Virus record (IMG/VR): IMGVR_UViG_3300028883_000138
Span: 1 to 24,200 of that record
Direction: 5' to 3' (one strand)
Source of the DNA: a virus
Length of the DNA stretch: 24,200 nt
The position numbers and the translations under genes are program-made. Shown piece by piece: positions 7,530-14,094 of this stretch. The notes beneath the pieces are model-generated. The model had not been told where the DNA came from, ran no database searches, and saw nothing but the letters and a program-made list of their open reading frames with translations. Each line of letters begins with the position of its first letter. Position 1 is the stretch's first letter.

Positions 7530-8548
7530 ACTGCCTCCAAAAATTCTAAAACTGGTTTAGGTATATGATTAACAATGACTTCCGCTACATTATTGTTTTG
7601 TAAAGTCTGTTGTAATAATTCCTGTGAACTAGGCCCCGCTGGTATATGTATTGTTTCCATAAAAGCCTTCATAATGTCCTGCTTTTCCTGTTCAGTAGCT
7701 TTTTCAAATTTTGAATTCTTTAATTTCTTTTTTAAGTCCGCTCTAGGCGTTGCTAATATGCCCTGACCTGAACAATTATATATAGGTCTACCTCTCACTA
7801 CTGAATTTAGAAAGTCGCTTAACCACCTAGCGCTGAATAATAAGTTTTGACTGGTATTCGCATAATCTCCATTAAAATCAATTGTAGCAGCGTGTTTCAT
7901 CCAATACCTTTTGTCTGAATCAGTAGCCCCATGCGAATAGTAAGGTTCATTTTCTTTCCAGCAAAAATCATAGCCTACTAAATACATTTCCCTGCATCCT
8001 AAGACCTGTGTACTAAACACTACCACAGTATTTCCTACGTTAGAACTAGCTGGTATAACCTCTCTACATCCTGAGATTTCGCTGAATATTTCCTCTGATT
8101 GAATATTATCTTTATTCACATAGAAGTAGACAGGCCCCTTCCAATTATACGGCCATTCCGGATTCGCGTTTACATTAGAAAGGAGTATAATCCCGTCTGT
8201 TTGATCTTTCCACGGTTCCATCCATTTTTCATAACTAATCCCGGCGTCTGCTATAAATACATAATGAGGCTTTACTCCTGCATCTAAGAGGTAACCCAGA
8301 CACTTATCTACACATGCTATCATAACATTATCTTTATACTGTGCTATTGTATCAATGTTTTTAAAAAACGAGTTACCAAACGCTACACAAAGTAGATTTC
8401 TTCCAACACATTGATACAGTAGATCCTTATATAATCTACCGTTCTTTTTGTATAACTCCCCATTCTTTTTAGCGTTACTCCGCCAAATGTCTTCCCATTG
8501 GCCAAAAGCTGCTTTGCTTTGTTTTAAAACTTCATCTGAACTTAACAT
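7526..8548 (-). CDS. Maf/DUF115 family (MptE-like) glycosyltransferase-like protein
   Basis: A 340-aa protein of the DUF115/MptE-like family, which includes the Maf proteins that transfer nonulosonic acids to Ser/Thr of flagellin. A nucleotide-sugar-type Rossmann core is visible: LLCVAFGNSFFKNID (about 52-66; family pattern 'G.GPSL...i'), MIACVDKCLGYLLDAGVKPH (76-95) and YVFIADAGISYEKW (96-109). Later come VGNTVVVFSTQVLGCREMYL and GYDFCWKE, matching 'g.s.....a..lg...i.l.G.D.a'. The family GPSL appears here as GNSF. The start has AAGGAGATATT before the ATG. It lies between tail terminator and tube genes, overlapping the next gene, so it is co-expressed with virion proteins. I infer a role in glycosylating a virion protein, but substrate and donor are unknown. 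Confidence 0.75.
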   Translation of the reverse strand: MLSSDEVLKQSKAAFGQWEDIWRSNAKKNGELYKKNGRLYKDLLYQCVGRNLLCVAFGNSFFKNIDTIAQYKDNVMIACVDKCLGYLLDAGVKPHYVFIADAGISYEKWMEPWKDQTDGIILLSNVNANPEWPYNWKGPVYFYVNKDNIQSEEIFSEISGCREVIPASSNVGNTVVVFSTQVLGCREMYLVGYDFCWKENEPYYSHGATDSDKRYWMKHAATIDFNGDYANTSQNLLFSARWLSDFLNSVVRGRPIYNCSGQGILATPRADLKKKLKNSKFEKATEQEKQDIMKAFMETIHIPAGPSSQELLQQTLQNNNVAEVIVNHIPKPVLEFLEAV

Positions 8549-8557
8549 AATATCTCC

Positions 8558-9049
8558 TTAATTTGAGTATAAATCGATCGTCAGTGTAATTTCTACAATA
8601 CTATTGTAAGTATCATTAGATTCTGAAACATCATAGTTAACATTTGAAACTAAGGCCTGTAATACCTGAGTAGTATTTGAGAGCTTAGGAAATGTTCTGA
8701 ACAAACTTTCCAAGTTACTAGACAGCCTAATCATTTCGTCATCACTCGCCTCTCTACCGTCTGGCTGTCCTAACCCGTAATCAGTAACGCCAACTATATT
8801 GTAATTTAGTGAAATATTTCTTCTGTCTGTTCTTCCTAATTGTGCAAATTCTTCCTGTTTATTATTCAGCTCTACAAATACACTAGGAAAGTTAATATTT
8901 AAAATAGGCTTTATTTCGTGATAGCCCCTTACTACCTGTTTTACTTTTTCATTCAATCCAGCAGAAATATTATAACTAGAAGTAGTAGTATTGTTCTTTT
9001 CTATCAAGTTCTTTAGGCTATCGCCAAATGTTATTAAATTTAAAGCCAT
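8558..9049 (-). CDS. Tail terminator / head-tail joining protein
   Basis: A 163-aa protein that overlaps the gpG-like gene by one base (TAATG) with AGGAAATA before the start. The sequence shows the alternating pattern of tail terminator proteins: an N-terminal helix (ITFGDSLKNLIEKN), then INFPSVFVELNNKQEEFAQLG and SLNYNIVGVTDYG, an internal helix (DEMIRLSSNLESLFRTFP), and a final strand NSIVEITLTIDLYSN. This matches the 'p.i.i......e......g......l.i.v....' plan of the gpU/minor tail family. Gene order (connector, gpG-like, this, tube) also fits. The exact family is not certain. Confidence 0.65.
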   Translation of the reverse strand: MALNLITFGDSLKNLIEKNNTTTSSYNISAGLNEKVKQVVRGYHEIKPILNINFPSVFVELNNKQEEFAQLGRTDRRNISLNYNIVGVTDYGLGQPDGREASDDEMIRLSSNLESLFRTFPKLSNTTQVLQALVSNVNYDVSESNDTYNSIVEITLTIDLYSN

Positions 9050-9465
9050 TATTTCCTCATTATAAACCTAGCTAGTGTTTTACGCATTAAATTTTTAGCT
9101 TTCTTACTAATCCACATATAAGGCCTTGCAGGAATATTCCTTGAACTATCACCGAAATGATGTGTTGCCGCATAAACTAGGTCAGTAAATACTATAGCTT
9201 CTCTAGCTGCAGCTTTTGACCTTATAGAAGCCCTTAATATTCCAGTGTCTTGTAGAATTTTAGTTCCGCCTCTCTTTCGAGGACTTTTTAAATTAGGCCA
9301 TTTTCCCTTAGGGCCTCGTTCATCCTTGAAGTGTTCCACAACGTCCCGTTGTCCTTGTGCGGCTATCCTTAACATAGCTACTTCAGGATTGACTAATTTC
9401 TTTTCCATCTTCTTGAATCTTTTTAGAACTTCTTTAACGCCTACTATGTTTATGCTAACGGGCAT
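9049..9465 (-). CDS. Mu gpG-like virion morphogenesis / tail completion protein
   Basis: A 138-aa basic protein of the phage virion morphogenesis family (Mu gpG, P2 gpS-like). Diagnostic features are an N-terminal helix (VGVKEVLKRFKKMEKKL), then a KILQDTGILRASIRSKA motif ('l.dtG.L..Si'), VYAATHHFGDSSRN ('YA..hq.G') and IPARPYMWIS ('iPaRpf.g.s'). In P2 and Mu these proteins complete the tail or join head to tail. The ATG at 9465 overlaps the preceding gene by 11 bases, with GAGG six bases upstream. Confidence 0.85.
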   Translation of the reverse strand: MPVSINIVGVKEVLKRFKKMEKKLVNPEVAMLRIAAQGQRDVVEHFKDERGPKGKWPNLKSPRKRGGTKILQDTGILRASIRSKAAAREAIVFTDLVYAATHHFGDSSRNIPARPYMWISKKAKNLMRKTLARFIMRK

Positions 9466-9946
9466 CCTCTACCTCTGATTTAAGTTCGGAATCGAAATCC
9501 CAGTCAAAAGAATCATCAATATCAAAAAGAGGCTGGTAGTCTTTCATATTAGAATCTACAATACCGCCCTCTTTTTCTGTGATCTCTTCAATTAACGATC
9601 CTGCAGTATCTACTAAATCAATGTCACCCTCTCGTATTTGCTCCAGTGTGTCCATTGCTAATTTAAGAAGATCCTCAAAATATTCTAGCCTATTAAGATT
9701 GTCCTGTGAATAAAAAGACCTATATGTATAATAGGCTGTAATATCTTCGCTGAGATTAGCCAATAAAGGCGGTGTAGGATCTATAGGCACAGAATACCTT
9801 TTGGAAATCTTTCCGTTTATTAAAGAATCCGCCCTTGTTATATGCCTACCCACGACTAGGCTTGTTTCAGAATAACCACTTGCTGTAGTAGTCTGTGGTA
9901 ATCCCGGTAGTACTGTTTGTATCGCTGTTAATGAAGAATATGCCAT
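9455..9946 (-). CDS. DUF1320-like (Mu gp36-type) head-tail connector
   Basis: A 163-aa acidic protein starting MAYSSLTAIQTVLPGLPQTT. The pattern of an N-terminal 'Y.t...i....g', then RADSLINGKISKRYSVPIDP followed by LLANLSEDITAYYTYR, is that of DUF1320/gp6-like adaptor proteins that dock under the portal: a helical bundle with 'Ad..Ida.l..RY..P....P..l......ia.y'. The C-terminus is very acidic (DSFDWDFDSELKSEVED). It sits between the capsid and the gpG-like gene, as in Mu-like head modules. The start uses TAATG overlap with GAGGAG upstream. Confidence 0.85.
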   Translation of the reverse strand: MAYSSLTAIQTVLPGLPQTTTASGYSETSLVVGRHITRADSLINGKISKRYSVPIDPTPPLLANLSEDITAYYTYRSFYSQDNLNRLEYFEDLLKLAMDTLEQIREGDIDLVDTAGSLIEEITEKEGGIVDSNMKDYQPLFDIDDSFDWDFDSELKSEVEDAR

Positions 9947-10170
9947 TATTGCTCCTCTAGAGTTTTATGTCCCCACAACATTTGCCCTTTTTTCTCAACT
10001 CCAATTATCTTTTGTTTAATCGTACCATTTTTATAAATAGTTCTCATTAAATATTTAATCTTGCCTGCGTCCGGTCTTTGCTGTGAAAAATACTCTACCC
10101 TATCCACAGGGCCATAGTCTCTTGGCTTAATCCCGGTTCTATCAATTTCTTTGTAATCTTGTTCAATCAT
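9946..10170 (-). CDS. Small hypothetical protein after the capsid gene
   Basis: A 74-aa basic protein, MIEQDYKEIDRTGIKPRDYG onward, with no recognised domain. AAAGGAG lies about 10 bases before the ATG. An earlier ATG at AAGGAGATAATG gives only a five-codon frame. Its stop overlaps the connector start (TAATG). Position between capsid and connector suggests a minor head protein, but that is context only. The central part (IKYLMRTIYKNGTIKQKIIGV) reads like two beta strands. Confidence 0.5.
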   Translation of the reverse strand: MIEQDYKEIDRTGIKPRDYGPVDRVEYFSQQRPDAGKIKYLMRTIYKNGTIKQKIIGVEKKGQMLWGHKTLEEQ

Positions 10171-10195
10171 TCGTCATTATCTCCTTTAAAGTTTT

Positions 10196-10221
10196 AGTGG
10201 GGCAGCCTAAACCACCCCACT
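10196..10221 (-). other. Hairpin just after the major capsid gene
   Basis: Seven-base perfect inverted repeat AGTGGGG / CCCCACT with a 12-base loop, starting 7 bases after the capsid stop. On the minus strand the stem is followed by AAAAC rather than a T run, so it is not a standard intrinsic terminator for this operon. It could stabilise the capsid mRNA or attenuate transcription. It is in the 57-base gap that is one of the few non-coding spots here. Confidence 0.6.
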
Positions 10222-10227
10222 TTAATA

Positions 10228-11160
10228 TTAAATTAAGTTTACTGTCTTAAATAAGAAACCACATGCTGTCGCAATGGCCTTCATGTCGTACTTAGTAGAA
10301 ACTTCAATAAAAGTTCCTTCTATGTCGTCTTCGTACCATCTGCGAACCCTCATGGGATTTCCTTTTCTTGAGACCCTGAAAGTTGCAGCAGCAGTCTTAG
10401 TTTTTATACCCGGTCTTGGTGCGAAATATCCCAACATCGCATCTGCTCCCCAAATAAAACCTTGATTTTCTGTTGCTCCCTCTTTTGCTGAATCTCTAAT
10501 CGCTGTTCCCACATGAACTTGCTCTAGGTCAAAAAGACTTGCAAGAAGTTCTTTGGTCACGATTGATTTCTGAACATACTTAACTCTTTCGTGAATATTC
10601 TGGTTTTCTTTCAATACCTCAAAAGTACTCCAACCAACAACCAGCTTATTAGGCATTTGTGCTGAAGCTGCCAGAATAACACCTGTAGCGCTCAAAACAT
10701 CCCCAATTGGATCTGCTGTAGTAGTTGCAGCATAATTCCAAGTAGTAGCTGTAGTGAGTGTTACATTGTTTGAAAAAGTAGTAGTTGTAAAAAGTAGCGT
10801 CATAGCGTCTACTTCATGTTTAAGCAGAATTTGATCTGTTAAATACTCTGTGATGTCTCTTTGCAGATTAAGAGGCGCGTCTGTGTTAGCTGCGTCTGTC
10901 TCTGTGATAACATCTTTCAAAGCCTGCTCTTGTGCTCTATAACTTGAAGTACTAAATGAAATAGTAGCCATGTTGGCCGGTGATCCATTAGCCCTTGCGG
11001 TTTCTTCAAGTCTAAAGTTGGAATTGTGTACCCAATAAAGGTCACTTTCCTTGTTTACTATAATGTCTTTAAGGACATCTCTCGCAATATAGTTTTCATT
11101 TCTATATTGTACTGAAATATTACTTAAAGGTTTGTTAATTCTTGTTGATCCTTGTGGCAT
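10228..11160 (-). CDS. Major capsid protein (HK97 fold)
   Basis: A 310-aa protein forming the icosahedral shell. The opening (SNISVQYRNENYIARDVLKD, then SDLYWVHNSNFRL) matches the 'vs..y....fia..v.p...v....g.y...d...fr' start of a large family of phage capsid proteins. ALKDVITETDAANTDAPLNL and LTDQILLKHEVDAMTLLF follow the 'd..e..ada..d.....t..l.....i..E...a.ll' helix, and the P-domain follows later. The C-terminal region SRKGNPMRVRRWYEDD and VSTKYDMKAIATACGFLF is typical. GGGAGGG precedes the ATG. It lies after the protease/scaffold and a decoration-type gene, as in Mu-like head modules. Thr-rich loops (TTTT, ATTT) are a visible oddity. Confidence 0.92.
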   Translation of the reverse strand: MPQGSTRINKPLSNISVQYRNENYIARDVLKDIIVNKESDLYWVHNSNFRLEETARANGSPANMATISFSTSSYRAQEQALKDVITETDAANTDAPLNLQRDITEYLTDQILLKHEVDAMTLLFTTTTFSNNVTLTTATTWNYAATTTADPIGDVLSATGVILAASAQMPNKLVVGWSTFEVLKENQNIHERVKYVQKSIVTKELLASLFDLEQVHVGTAIRDSAKEGATENQGFIWGADAMLGYFAPRPGIKTKTAAATFRVSRKGNPMRVRRWYEDDIEGTFIEVSTKYDMKAIATACGFLFKTVNLI

Positions 11161-11172
11161 TTTGTCCCTCCC

Positions 11173-11676
11173 TTATGATACCAGATTGTTATCATACATG
11201 CTGGGATTGACAAACACAGTGATAACAGTGTTAGTGCTGGCGTCTTCGAGCGCCCTGCCTAAAATTACAGTATGTGAACTAATTGATTGTGTTGCAACAG
11301 ATACACTCGCACCATTAGCAACCGCTACAATTTGTCCCCTTCTTGTAGTTGTACTTACTCCCTGATATGCTCTGACAAAGTCAAAAGCGCTTATAGAACC
11401 GGCAGCGGTACACTTAGCTAGACCAAAAACCCTCACTGTACACTCGGCAGAAGTGCCAGAAAGGTAAGATTGGTTAACTCCTATTAGACCATTAGCTGTT
11501 GCTGTAGGTGTAATAGTAACAGTAGTAGCGGTGTCACAAGTAACTCCGATGACTCTGTCTGTAGCTGTAGTAGTACCTGGCATACCTACACATAGATACT
11601 GCGAGGTAGTAGTTCTCATAGCTGCATCAGGAATTAGAGTAAGATCGTAATCTCTTCCATTTCCATATATTGCCAT
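11173..11676 (-). CDS. DUF2190-like capsid decoration protein
   Basis: A 167-aa beta-rich protein between the protease/scaffold and major capsid genes, the standard spot for decoration proteins. It is small, rich in Thr, Val, Ala and Gly, with ECTVRVFGLAKCTAAGSIS and RRGQIVAVANGASVSV resembling the 'v...G...v.a...i..gd.v......G.v......' pattern of DUF2190/lambda gpD-like head stabilisers. The start overlaps the previous stop (TAATG) and has AAGGAG. Confidence in a decoration role is good from order and composition, moderate for the exact family. Confidence 0.72.
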   Translation of the reverse strand: MAIYGNGRDYDLTLIPDAAMRTTTSQYLCVGMPGTTTATDRVIGVTCDTATTVTITPTATANGLIGVNQSYLSGTSAECTVRVFGLAKCTAAGSISAFDFVRAYQGVSTTTRRGQIVAVANGASVSVATQSISSHTVILGRALEDASTNTVITVFVNPSMYDNNLVS

Positions 11677-12704
11677 TATTCGTCTCCTTTGTTTGCAATT
11701 GCATCATAAGCTTCTGGATATGACACATTGTTTTCCTTTGCGTATTTTTTGATCTCGTTATGAAGCTTATCTTCTTCTGGCAGCTTTTCAACCTCTACAG
11801 GTTGTGAAGATTCGTTAGAATCAATAACCGGCTGCTGATTATCAATAAACTCTTTTAACAGATCAAAAGATGATCCTTCAATGGTTCTTTGTTCATCGTT
11901 TTCAATATATGAATATGTTCTCTGATCTGAAATACTCGCCATTGCCATTAGTACATGCTTCTGGCTAGGAAGTATCTTCTTCTCCTTGATAGCTGAATCA
12001 AGATATGCGTCTACTTTCTGCGCGTATGCTTCAACTTCTTTTTGTGCATACTCTTTTATCTTTTCCTCATATTCCTTTTCTTTCTGCTCGAACTCTTTAA
12101 GCTTGCTCTCTATTTCAGCTTCCTTTTTTTCGTATTCTGCTAGCTTTCCCTCTAGCTCTTCCATTTTATTCTCTTCCATCTTCTTCTCCTCTTGTGGAAT
12201 TTTCTTTGTGTAACTCTTCAATCCCTCTTTTTCAGTACCATCATAATATAAATCGATAAAATCGTTTAGATCCGTATTCGCTGGTATATCGGCGCCTAAC
12301 AACGCTACATGATCCAAAACATTATCTATCATTTCGCCATTGATGTTCATTTTCTCCCATATACCCGGTGAAAATCTCCCAAAGGCTTTATTGTCAATCA
12401 ATTTAGCTATCTTCTTTGGAACACTTTTAAAATTAGCAGTTAGACTCTTGCCTTTTCTTTTTAAATCTGTGATCCATCCTAACGCTGCCATGCCTGTTAA
12501 ACCATCACTTGCGTTCTTATCGTGTGACAGCCTAAGTCTAGGCTTAACTTTGTTTCCTATTTTGTTATAGCTGTCAACTATTTTATCAAGATATTCTTCA
12601 TCTATAATATCGCCACCGGGTCGGCTTCCCTTACCTTCCCATGTTCCTGTTGAAAAGATCTCTATATCGTTAAAATCGACAGTCTCTTCTCTTGTCTCTT
12701 CCAT
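11676..12704 (-). CDS. Prohead protease with fused scaffold domain (Mu gpI-like)
   Basis: A 342-aa protein. Residues about 10-155 resemble Mu-like prohead serine proteases (peptidase family S49-unrelated, herpes assemblin-like fold): IEIFSTGTWEGKGS, RLRLSHDKNASDGL with likely catalytic His61, KAFGRFSPGIW with likely catalytic Ser112, then DHVALLGADIPAN. Residues about 170-235 are a long charged coiled coil (EELEGKLAEYEKKEAEIESK and on), typical of the internal scaffold, with a C-terminal helical end. Scaffold and protease in one chain is common: the protease cleaves the scaffold and itself after assembly. Catalytic residues are assigned by pattern. GAGGGGG lies six bases before the ATG. In Mu the scaffold Z is an internal product of gene I; no clear internal start was identified here. 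Confidence 0.88.
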   Translation of the reverse strand: MEETREETVDFNDIEIFSTGTWEGKGSRPGGDIIDEEYLDKIVDSYNKIGNKVKPRLRLSHDKNASDGLTGMAALGWITDLKRKGKSLTANFKSVPKKIAKLIDNKAFGRFSPGIWEKMNINGEMIDNVLDHVALLGADIPANTDLNDFIDLYYDGTEKEGLKSYTKKIPQEEKKMEENKMEELEGKLAEYEKKEAEIESKLKEFEQKEKEYEEKIKEYAQKEVEAYAQKVDAYLDSAIKEKKILPSQKHVLMAMASISDQRTYSYIENDEQRTIEGSSFDLLKEFIDNQQPVIDSNESSQPVEVEKLPEEDKLHNEIKKYAKENNVSYPEAYDAIANKGDE

Positions 12705-12705
12705 A

Positions 12706-13254
12706 TTAAACCCCCTCTATCAATATAACCTGTATACCTGCCGGCCATGCACTGACTAACCTAATATCACTCATTTCAGTAACCTTAAAAGGAACCTTAA
12801 AACAAAAGTTCCCGTCTATTCTATTGACTTCCATAAACTCAGTTTCTTTTATTTGCAAAGAAACGTCTTTACCGTATACATTTGTAATAAAACCAGTATG
12901 ACCTGCAGGTATTGTGTAATCAGAATACTGACTTTTAACTTTCTTTGGTTTAATTCTGTAATCCCCTACAAATATAGTTCCCTGATTTATCCCATCTGTA
13001 TGCATGCAATTTATCTTGTGGAATTCACCAATGTCAACTGGACTTGCGCCCCTAAGTTCTACTTCCATTACATTTCTGTTGTAGCCTTCGTCTAGACCGT
13101 CTATAATAACAAACATATTGTCTTCTGGTGAATCTGAGTAAACCATATTATCAATCACACCCTCAAAAGCTGAACCATATATATTTACAACGCTGTGTCT
13201 ATCTAATCCAATAGAAATCGCTAAATAGTAATCCATGAATTCTTCATATTTCAT
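12706..13254 (-). CDS. Hypothetical head-module protein
   Basis: A 182-aa acidic protein with no family I recognise. It starts MKYEEFMDYYLAISIGLDRH, overlapping the preceding stop as ATGA; an AAGGAG lies about 15 bases upstream. The middle (MFVIIDGLDEGYNRNVMEVE, then SPVDIGEFHKINC) and the C-terminal section (FKVTEMSDIRLVSAWPAGIQ) read like alternating beta strands. It sits directly before the protease gene, in a head-gene operon, so a virion or assembly role is likely but unproven. No signal peptide, membrane segment or nucleotide-binding motif was seen. Confidence 0.55.
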   Translation of the reverse strand: MKYEEFMDYYLAISIGLDRHSVVNIYGSAFEGVIDNMVYSDSPEDNMFVIIDGLDEGYNRNVMEVELRGASPVDIGEFHKINCMHTDGINQGTIFVGDYRIKPKKVKSQYSDYTIPAGHTGFITNVYGKDVSLQIKETEFMEVNRIDGNFCFKVPFKVTEMSDIRLVSAWPAGIQVILIEGV

Positions 13255-13532
13255 ATAGCTGTCGTAATTCTCCTTAAATGATCCGATTCTACTATCTGGT
13301 GTTTATACCGTTCTGTAGTTGTACTCATTGCAGCGCCGCCGTCTATCACTATATCATAATCCTGACTTTCAGCTATAGAAGTAAAATTGTATTTATACGT
13401 TCCATTGCCAATTTCTGTCATTGTGGTAGTAGCTACAACTAGAGTGCTGTCCCCTATTCTGTAAATAGACAGAGTAGGTGTTAACCCTGTAGTTGGTGCG
13501 CCTGCTGTTGTAAAGTGTGCTATCACATACAT
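13251..13532 (-). CDS. Small Ig-like/beta-domain structural protein
   Basis: A 93-aa protein, MYVIAHFTTAGAPTTGLTPT onward. The plan 'g.p.tGltp...iyr..d...v.....mtEiG.G.Ykynf' followed by DYDIVIDGG and ERYKHQ is a beta-sandwich pattern I associate with small virion proteins in phages. Within head genes it may be a decoration or head-fibre accessory. I cannot give a firm family name. Confidence 0.6.
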   Translation of the reverse strand: MYVIAHFTTAGAPTTGLTPTLSIYRIGDSTLVVATTTMTEIGNGTYKYNFTSIAESQDYDIVIDGGAAMSTTTERYKHQIVESDHLRRITTAI

Positions 13533-13703
13533 TTACTTTTTCTTCTTCTCCACTTCTTCATTTTCAGGTTCTTGTATAGTTACATCTAAAACCTGTAAAA
13601 CTCTATCAACTGCCAGTTTATTGTTTAAACCCCCGGCCTTTAAAGCAATATCGCACATTTGAACTATTATGTTTTTAGTTTCTTCATCAATATTGTACTT
13701 CAT
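13533..13703 (-). CDS. Small acidic/basic-tailed hypothetical protein
   Basis: A 56-aa helical protein starting MKYNIDEETKNIIVQMCDIA. AAGGAG lies six bases before the ATG at 13703; a directly preceding ATG at 13706 overlaps the upstream TAA (TAATG) and is an alternative. An open frame continues up to 13736 but lacks a binding site there. The C-terminus is a Glu/Lys run (ENEEVEKKKK). Unknown function; it lies in the head-gene operon between two other small genes. The heptad-like LNNKLAVDRVLQVLDV suggests oligomerisation. Confidence 0.55.
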   Translation of the reverse strand: MKYNIDEETKNIIVQMCDIALKAGGLNNKLAVDRVLQVLDVTIQEPENEEVEKKKK

Positions 13704-13705
13704 CA

Positions 13706-14083
13706 TTAACTCCTTACCATTTGTAGTAATTCCCAATAAGTCTTGCCTGATAAAGGACCTGTACTGACTGTAGTATTCTGCATGTGATATACTATACTGT
13801 CAGTAGTAGAACCATCGTCACCAAGAACCGCACCCAGAATCTTATTAACCAATGCGCCATCTAGATGCTTAAGCCTGATATCGGTTGCGTTCTCTCCGAT
13901 AAGTTCTTCGTTTGTCCCGTTGCCTGACTCGTAATCGTTAAAGTCAATTGAATCACCGTCGTCTGCATCGTCACGCCATTCCTGTAAGCCCTGAATAGCC
14001 TCAAGCGAACCCACGAAAAGTGGAATACTCTCAATTAGACTTGTTACTATGCTGCGCGCTATTTCTGTTTTGTCTGTTGCCAT
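13706..14083 (-). CDS. Hypothetical head-module protein
   Basis: A 125-aa acidic protein with no recognised family. It begins MATDKTEIARSIVTSLIESI and contains an Asp/Glu-rich middle (WRDDADDGDSIDFNDYESG) and a helical C-terminus (KTYWELLQMVRS). GGAG lies about eight bases before the ATG. It directly follows the YadA-like fibre gene; a fibre chaperone or attachment role is possible, but this is inferred only from adjacency. Confidence 0.55.
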   Translation of the reverse strand: MATDKTEIARSIVTSLIESIPLFVGSLEAIQGLQEWRDDADDGDSIDFNDYESGNGTNEELIGENATDIRLKHLDGALVNKILGAVLGDDGSTTDSIVYHMQNTTVSTGPLSGKTYWELLQMVRS

Positions 14084-14094
14084 TATTTTTTCTC

